Assembly: GCA_007922195.1 (NCBI GenBank)
Contig: ML682024.1
Span: forward strand, 6,618,108 to 6,682,107
From: Podocnemis expansa
Lineage: Eukaryota > Chordata > Testudines > Podocnemididae
Direction of reading: 5' to 3'
DNA length: 64,000 nucleotides
This document shows positions 43,701 to 52,700 of the stretch, one piece after another. Both the position numbers and the translations under genes were made by a program. The number at the start of each line of letters is the position of its first letter. The stretch's first letter is position 1. The notes beneath the pieces are model-generated. The model made no database searches. It saw nothing but the letters and a program-made list of their open reading frames with translations, and had not been told where the DNA came from.

Positions 43701-46700
43701 AGACCTACAGGGAGGGGTTGTTTGCATTGCCCTATCTCACTCCTGCTTGTGTCTAAACATAGGGCTCCCTGCACCCAGACCCTCCATCTCCATTAGCCCC
43801 AGTGGGGTGATTGCTCTGGGGCAAGCCATCACGATTCGCTGTCAGTGTCGCTGCTGGGGCAGAAGGTTAGTTCTGTATAAAGATGGAATCCGAATCCAGG
43901 TAGCAGATGCTGATGAGGAAGGAGGTGAATTCCCCATCACCAGTGCCCGCTGGGAAGACGGAGGTGTCTACATGTGTCGATCTCGCTCCAGATCAGAGCT
44001 GCCCCACTGGTCAGATCCCAGTGACAGCATATGGATCATTGTAGCGGGTGAGAGGTCAACTCAGTGTCCCCTCTCCCAGCCAGCTAGCTCCACGGGGGTC
44101 TCTGGGCCAGTGGGACATGCAGAGCCAGGCTCTGCCCTGAGCCCAACAGAGGGGCACCTGGATGGGGATTATGAATGGAGTCCCTGTGGAGTTTCCCAGC
44201 TGCTGAGATATGGGGACAAGAGAGAGGATTCCTGACCCCAGATCACCCTGGGGAGTCACTTTACCTGCCCATGTCTCCATTTCCCCTTGTACAAACCAGG
44301 GTAACCTCCTTCCTGACCCTTTCATCTGTTAAGACAGTCAGGGCTTTGGCTTTAGGGCAGAGACTTTTTCTCACTGTGTCTGCGTAGCCCCCAGCCCCTC
44401 TAATTCCCAGGCCCCCCAACACCACTAGATTCCCCCTCCTCTCCTGCAGCAAGGGATAGAACCCAAGACGCCTGAATCCCAGCCCTGCTGCTCTAGACCT
44501 TACTCCCTGCCCAGAGCTGGGGATATTGCCCTAGATCTCAGTCCTCTGCTGTACCCACTTGCCCAACATTCCTCTAAGGCCCTGAGCCAGGCTGACATGT
44601 CCTGGAATGCTGTGAGGCCCAGTGGGTAGAGCTAGCTGCCCTTCCTGGTATTGTTGCGAGTTCGTGCCTGGGCCCCTCCTTGCCTCAGTTTTCCCATCTG
44701 TAAAATGGGGCTGGTGGTGCCCCTGCCCATCACTGTGAAGCATTTTGAGCTCTGTGTGTGAAAACTGTTGGGTAGGAGCAATGTGTCACTGTGCCAGCCT
44801 GAGAGTGGCAGGGGTCTGCCTCCTGCCACAGACCTAGCAGCTGCTGGTAGCTCCTATGTAGGAGATAGTGCTGTGAGACACATGGGTGTGATGCAGGGCA
44901 GGGGAAATACTGGCTAGATGGGCCCTGCTCTGCTCCTGTGGGGAAGGGGTAGGGAGGGAGGACATGAGGTTGGTGGGGCCCATATCTGAGCATTGAGGGG
45001 TGCTGTGGATTTTAGGCCCAGAGGCAGGTTTGGGTGTAGATCCCAGGAATCTCAGAGAGAGCCCTCTGGCTAGGTTGTACGGTGAGGACAGGTCACGGTG
45101 ACCATGCTGGGATCTGTCTCATGGCCTGTCTCCTCACTGCAGAGATCTACTACCCGAAACCCTCCATCTGGCTGAGCCCCAGCAGGGGGGTCAGCATGGG
45201 GGGAGCCGTGATCATCCACTGTCGGGCTGCACATCACAATGTGAGCTTCCTTCTGTACAAAGTTGGAAACCCCAATATGCTGCAGGCCATAAAGCCAGCT
45301 GGGGACCTGGCTGAGTTTCCTCTCCGCAACGTGAGCCAGCAAGATGCAGGCAACTACAGCTGCCGGTACAGTACCATAGCAAACCCACCCATCTGGTCGG
45401 AGCCCAGTGACCCTGTGGAGCTAGTGGTAGCAGGTGAGTGGTGGCCTTACTCCCAGCCACACATCCAACCTTACCTTCAGGGGATACTTGGAGCCAGGCT
45501 ACAGAGGGGATGCCTGGCAGGTGGGAGAGTTTGGGTTGTGTGTGATTCCTTCCTCCAGGGAGAGCTACAGAGCAGGGGGACTTTCCCCAAGGGCTACTGC
45601 CCCAGCTCTGTGGATGCACACAGGAGTCAGGGTCTAGGGGCTGTCATGCCAGCACTGACCCTAGGCCATGAATGCATCCCCTGGCAGGCTGTGTAAGGCC
45701 CCACCTGGGCTGGAAGCTGGTGGGTGCAAAGAGCAGTGGGAGATGTGCTAGGTCAAGGGTCAGCAAACCGAAAAATAAGAAGAGCCATTTTTAAAAATTC
45801 CTTGAAAAACCAAGTGTTTTGAGAGCCACAGTGGGTGTGGCCTCCTAGCAGGGATGGAGGAAGCTTGGCCAGCATACTTACCTCAAGGTCTCTGGGTGGA
45901 GAGGAGTGTGGAACAGGGAGCAGGACACATACAGGAGCCCCTGATGGTGGCAGAGGGTCCAGAACCCAGATCCTCAAGAGGGCAGCCAAAGAGCCACCTG
46001 CAGCTCCAGGTTGCAGACCCCTGTGCTAGGTGATTATTCAGGAGCAGTCTCCAAACAGCTGCCATAGGGCAAACCCAAAGGATTCCTGAGAGGCTGAAGA
46101 GCTCCAGATAATGGACTTTTATTTGTGGGGCAAGAGAGATGAAACAGCGGGGAGAGTAGTCAGCAGCATGCTCCTCTCCCCACACATACCCTGAGTGGAA
46201 ACAGCTGGTATAATTTGGAGGGAGGCTGCCCAGTGCTGGGAGAGACACACCCACAGCCAGAGAGGTTGCAACTGGCACCAGAAATGAAGGGAAGCAGCGA
46301 GTGGGGAACCAATGAGCAGGGACACCTGTGGGTGAGTTGCATCATTGAAGGGTGCCAGGCACAGAGGTGACAGGGAGAAAGGCCTGTTGAGAAGGGACAG
46401 AAACACCAAAAACAGGAGTAGCTGTCAAGAGAAAAGACAGAGACATACAGGAAGAGCCATGAGTGAAAAAGAACCAAAGGCTGTGTTCACACACAGGCAT
46501 TATTTCGATACAAGTTGTGTCGAAACAACTTGTATTGAAATAATGCCTTATTTCAAAATAACTTAATTCGAATTAACAGTTTGTTAATTCGAATTAAGGA
46601 AAAAAGCTCAAAGTGAAATAGCAGTTTCAGGCAACACTTATTTCAAAACAAGTCACTGTTGTTTCAAAACAACATGTTCGGATGGCATTGTTTCGAAACA

Positions 46701-49700
46701 ATCGTTTTGAAACAACATTGTTTCGTCCCCACATGGGGTTTAAGTTGTTTCAAAACAACGCCATTGTTTCGAAACAACGGGTGCCGTTGTTTCGAAACAA
46801 CCGTGCGTTGTGTGAACAGGGTATTTCTTATTTCGAAACAACCTCTGTTGTTTCAAAATAAGAGTGCTGTGTGAACACAGCCAAAGAGTCTCTAAGTAAC
46901 CTAAGAAATGGTTAGAAATGTGTGAGAGAAGTAAGGCAAGGATGAAATGTGACAGAACTCAGCTGTGATGACAGAAAAATAGAGTTAGTAACTAAGGTGG
47001 AAATGAGCAAAAAGTATAACATAAGAATGGATGTACTGGATCTGTCCAATGTCCCATCTAGTCCAGTGTCCTGTCTTCCAACAGCAGGCAGTGCCGGGTG
47101 CTTCAGAGGAAATGAACAAAAAAGAACCCATGTGATCAAGTGATCCATCCCCTCGCTCATTCTCAGTGTCTGCCTAACAGCCATCCCTGCCTATCTTGGC
47201 TAATAGACATCAATGGACCCACTTTCCATGACACATTCACAGAGGATAGGTAGATTTCATAGTAAGGATAAAACGTCTACCCAGCGCCTTCAGGTGCAGT
47301 GAAAGAAATATGGGGTCTGTCTCTGTAAAATCAGGACATCTTGTCACCCCACTCTGAACAACAAACTCAGATTATAGAATATGAGGATCTGAGGGAACCT
47401 CAGGAGGTATCTAGTCCAACCCTTTACTCAAAGCAGAGCCAACATCAAATAAATCACAAGAAGGAACAAGAGGATTGCTCAAGAGACAATGCCCTGGAGG
47501 CTGAAAATGGAGCAACCCAAAGGGGAATACTGAATGGCAGGTTTATGGCCTAGCGCAGGTGCGGCCAAACTTATGAGCCACACAAGTTGATTATTAAACC
47601 TTCAAGAGCTGCACTGAGGCATATAGCTGTATACTTTTACCTACTAAACTTATTTGCTGACTTTAGCCACACTTTTTCATTCAAGATCCACATGTGGCTC
47701 CTGAGCCGCAGTTTGGCCATGCCTGGCCTGGTGCCTTGTATGTTCCAGTTCCAGGCACTGGAATTTCATGAATGAAAAATGGCCTTTATAGGCAACAGTG
47801 AATTCAGACAATGACACAGCGAAACCTTAGAGATATGAACACCAGAGTTTATGATCTGACTGGTCAACCACTCACCTCATTTGGAACCAGAAGCTGCCCA
47901 TCAGTCAGCAGCAGACAGAGAGAGGGAGAAAACGCATATGTAGCACATTATGGTGTTAACCAAATTACTAACAAAAACAAAAGGGAAAGTTTAAGAAAAA
48001 AGAGGGAGAAATTTGACAAGGCACAGAAACTGCTTCTCTGCTCATCTCATTTAAATTAAGATTGTTAAAAGTAGCATTTGAATTCTAACTGTTCAGCCAG
48101 GCTCAGCAATAGTTCAGTGGATGACCCTAAATAGCAGTTCCTGATAAACAAGCCATCTTATTTACATATGCTTCTTCCCCACTTCCCTGATTTCTGCTTT
48201 CCCCAGCTGAGGAAGTTAAAATGCACTTGGCCTCTACATTGCCATGGCCTCTGGCCCCAGCCCAGCACTTCATGAGCTGCTTGCAGACCTATCAGTGCTG
48301 TTGCCCTGTGGAGGGGTAGCAAGGGTTGTTAGTCCAGCTTTTTTGGTCCTGGCTTGGGGGAAAAGCATCCAGGGGCACCTTCCCCAGGAGGCTCCTGTGT
48401 CTTCCTCATCACTGGGGCTGCACTGTGGGGACAGGCACAGAGCCTGGGCCAGAGTCTGTGTTGTTATCTGATTTGGGGTGTTTATTAATTTGAGGGGGGC
48501 TATGGTTCACCAGTGGATCTGATCAGAAGATCATGAGGTTCCAGTCCCAGAACTAGGCTACATGGAGTTCTACATGAACCCCCACGGGGCATGGAGGGAA
48601 TGCTCACACCGATCACCCAACATCTATGGTTTACTGACTTTTATTGAGATAGCATAGAATGGTAGAGAAATGAATAATTACATGGATAATGATTAGTGTT
48701 AGTCTTGTTCTAAAGACACTTGTGCTATCCATCTATACATACATACACTGTTCATTTTGGATTAATTATGTACTCTTAATATACTCCCACCTATCCTTGA
48801 TTACCTGGGAGACAGATGTCCAGGCTCCTCAGTTCTCAAGTGAGAGATGGAGAGCTGAGCAGTACTAGAGAGCTAGGAGCTGTAAATCTAAGATAAATAC
48901 AGCGAATAATATTAAGTACCAACACAAGTGCCAAGTCAAGCTTCACTTAACAGTTTTCCCCTTTTATGCCCTAAGCAACATGGGTCCTCCTAAGTCCAAA
49001 CTTGGCTTCTTCACTCACAAAATTATCAGGGTCAACTTACTATATAGCAGGGGTCTCAAACACACAGCCCATGGGCCATATGTGGCCTGTAAAGCGGTTT
49101 CCTGGAGACTGCAACAACACTATTGTTACTGATATTTGCAATAGTGTTGTATGAAAAGGTTTCAGTGGTGCAGCCCTCAGGCTAATGTACTAGTCCTCAT
49201 GTGGCCCTTGTGGTGATTTGAGTTTGAGACCACTGCTGTATAGGCTGGTTTCAAAGGGGTAGCCATGTTATTCTTGTTCAGCAAAACAAGCAAGGAATCC
49301 TGTGGCACTTTTGAAGACTAACAAATGTATTTATCACATGAGCTTTCATGGAGAAAATCCCACATCGTCAGATGCTTTGAAAATGGGGGAATTTACAGAA
49401 TGGGAAGAAAATAAATGCAGGGGAGTGTAACTCTTAGGATCAGGTCAGACTGTTACAGCAAATCAAAGCAGTTGTTTATATCCAAAACACAGGGGATCAG
49501 CATATAGAGCAGGGGTCTCAAACTCAAATCACCACAAGGGCCGCATGAGGACTAGTACAGTAGTTTGAGGCCTGCACCACTGAAACCTTTCCATGCAATG
49601 ATGTTGCAAATGTCAGTAATGATAGTGTTATTGCGGGAAACAGGAAATAGCTTTAGGGGCCACATGCGGCCCATGGGCCATGTGTTTGAGACCCCTGATA

Positions 49701-52700
49701 TAGAGGAAAGTGAGGTCAAATCACCTTTTGTAATGAGGAGAAAAAAAATCCCCAGTTCCTATTTAACCCTGAGGCAACAGTGTCAAATCTGCATATGAAT
49801 TCCAGTTCTCCAGTTCTGTAGTTTCTCTTTGAAGCTTTGATTTGTTATCCATTTGTTTAAGCACAGCTATTAACAAATCATCAATGGAGTGAGCAGGGAG
49901 ACTGAAGTGTTCCTTTACTGTTTTTTGAACATTGTTATTTCTGATGTCAAACTTGTGTCCATTTATTCTTTTATGCAGAGGCTGTCTATTTGTCCAATGT
50001 ATTGGGGGGTGGGGCATTTCTGGCATATGATGTCATAAATCATGTTGGATGAGCAGATAAATGAGTCTTTGATGGAGTAGCTGGCTTGATTAGGTCCTGT
50101 GATGGTGTCTTTTGTGCAGATATGTGGGCAAAGTGGTTTGTTGCAGGGGTATGTGCCTGCTTTAATGTTTCTGTAGTTTGGTTTGTAGTTGCTGGTGATT
50201 ATCTGCTTAAGGTTGGTGGGCTGTCTGTAAGCGAGGAGAGCAATGTTCCCTCTAAGCTGTGCAGCCGTGCAGCCCCCGCAGCTGCCTGGCACAGGGAACA
50301 CTGCTGGCCACACATGCCGGCAGCTGCAGTCCCTGCCCAGATGGAAGACAAAATCTTCCGGCCAGCTGAGAGCTGCTTCAAGCTGGGAGTTTTTAAAAAT
50401 CCTGCTTGGAGTAAGCGCTCACTGAGCATGCACAGAGTCTCTGTGCATGCTCAATGAGAGCTCCTCCAGCCAGAGGAGCAGCTGGGGGCCAGGCTGTCCT
50501 GCTTTGGCAGCTAAGTAGGGGGCATATGGCAGGGGCGATTGGGAACAGGGCAGGGGCAGCTTGCTGTGCAAGGGGGAGGAGGGTTGGAGGGAAAACAGGG
50601 TCAGGCTGACTGGGGGGGGAGAATGGCAGGGTAGGATCGGGCCGACAAGGGGGTGATTGGGAGAGTGGGGGAGGGCAGGATCCGACTGCCAGGTACAGGA
50701 TCGGGCCCAGGCTGGCAGGGGCTGTGCAGGGACCAACCTATTTTGCTCAGCTACCTTCAGGCCTTAGAGGCTGTGTTCACACAGCCTCCTTATTCCAAAA
50801 CAATGGAGGTTGTTTCAAAATCAGGTTTCGGCTGTTCACACGATGCACAGTTGTTTTGGAACAACGGGAACCGTTGTTCCGAAACAACCATGTTGTTTCG
50901 AAACAAGTTAAACCTAGTCTGTGGGCGAAACAACGTTGTTTCGCAACAGTTGTTTTGAAACAACACCGTGCGAACGTGTTGTTTCGAAACAACGGTGGTT
51001 TTGAAACGACTTGTTTCGAAACAACCGTCGTCTGAACATGTTGTTTCAAAACGATGGTGAGTTGTTTCGAGATAGCTGTTGTCCGGAATTGTTATTTCGA
51101 TTCTGGCTTTTCTCCTTATTTCGAAGTGACTTTTTTGCTAATTCGAAATAAGTCACTTCGAAATAAGGCGTTATTTTGATACAAGTTGTTTCGGAACAAC
51201 CGTATTGAAATAACCCCCTGTGTGTGAACACAGCCAGAGGGAACATTGGAGGAGAGGTCTGTCTCCTAAGGCTTGAGACAGTGAGGGATCATCTTGTAGA
51301 ATAGGCCATAGGTCCTTGATGATGTGCTATAGAAGTCTGCCTTGGGGGCTGTAGGTGATGACCAGTGGTGTTCTCTTGTCTTCTGTCTTGGGTTTCTCCT
51401 GTAGTAGTTGACTTTGGGGTACCAGTCTGGCTGTGTCATTCTCTCTCTTCACTTTCGCAGATGGGTACTGTAGTTTTAAGAATGCTTGACAGAGATCTGA
51501 AAGGGTCTGTCTCTGTCTGAGGGATCGGAGCAAATTCAGTTATATTTTAGGGCTTGGTTGTAGACAATGGATTGCGTGGTGTGTCTTGGATGAAAACTCA
51601 AGGGATGTGGGTAACTCCCGCAATCAATAGGTCTACGGTATAGGGTGTTGTTTATGAGTCCTTTGCTAATTTGCACTATAGCATCCAGAAAGTCGATCTC
51701 CTACATGGAGTGTTCCAGAGTAAGTCTGTAGAGTGGAAATTGCTGAAATGGGTACTTGCATGGCCCCAACAACATGCCAACATTTTTATGGCCGACTCAG
51801 AAGAACCCTTCCTCAAGTTTCATCCCAAAGCACCACTCCTTTACTTATGCTACACTGATGATATCTTTATCACCTGGGCCCATGGTAAGGATGCCCTTGA
51901 AGATTTCCACATAGATTTCAACAATTTCTACCCCTTGATCAACCTTAGCCTGGAATACTCCACACAGCATCTCACAAATTGTCTTCCATTGGTTGCAGAT
52001 CATGGCTACCCCAAACCCAACATCTCCCTGTGGCCCAGCAGGAAGATCGCCCCAGGGGGAACTGTGACCATCAGGTGTCAGTGCTGGCATCAGGGAATGA
52101 GAATCCTCCTGTATAAACCTGGAGACCCAGATGCACGGCAGTGGGCAGAGCCTGCTGGGGACCTGGCTGAGTTTCCAATCCATAACGTGAGTCGGAGAGA
52201 TGCAGGGAGCTACCGCTGCCGATACAGCACCAAATCCAATCGGCTCTTGTGGTCGGAGCCCAGCGACCCTGTGGAGCTGGTGGTAGCAGGTGAGGAGCCT
52301 GGGTCAGCGTCTCCACTCCCAGCCAGACCTGCAGTGGGGCAATAGGATGCTCAGGGTCAAGCTCTGCCCTGAATTCAGGTTCCAGTAGAAAGGAACCTAG
52401 CTGGGGACCAGGGATGGAGTCACTGGAGGGTCCCAGCTGGAAGTGAGCAGCAGCTCCTGGAGATTTGGGGGGAGGATCCCTATTCCCAAGGGAACTGCAG
52501 AGCAGGGAACATTTCCCATGGGGATGCACACGGGCTGCAGGGCCAATACTACCTTTAGAACTGAATTCACTCAGCACCAGCCCAGACAATTGAGGCTGTA
52601 ACAAAATGTAGATTGTGAGGGTGAGAGCAGCCCAAACATGGAGTAACTCTTTCATCCCCTTCACCTCCGGGCCTGGGTGCTCAGCTCCATTCCTGTCCCA

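Larger units (their letters stand above)
49246..51965 (-). mobile_element. Penelope-like element (PLE) with nested insertions and inverted 5' part
   Basis: Reading on the minus strand: a conserved FLDAIVQ...NTLYRRPIDC and SFHPRHT region (51.53-51.72 kb), ICSDPSDRDRPFQ, RTPLVITYSPQ (51.33-51.5 kb), then LLAYRQPTNLKQI, GTYPCNKPLCPHI and a GIY-YIG endonuclease-like segment (CPTPQYIGQ, KRINGHKFDI, HFSLPAHSIDDL; 49.75-50.24 kb), and a 3' end at about 49.25-49.45 kb. The reverse-transcriptase core (QQHANIFMADSE, YTDDIFITW, INLSLEYST) lies at about 51.73-51.965 kb but on the plus strand. In-frame stops and the insertions make the element dead. Two hAT copies and one MITE are nested in it. Confidence 0.85.

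Noticed and set aside
51671..52345. A 224-codon plus-strand open frame joining reverse transcriptase and an Ig domain
   Set aside because: It is a PLE fragment read through the D5 splice acceptor. The Ig part is a normal phase 1-1 exon, and the fusion is only a chance continuation unless transcripts show it.
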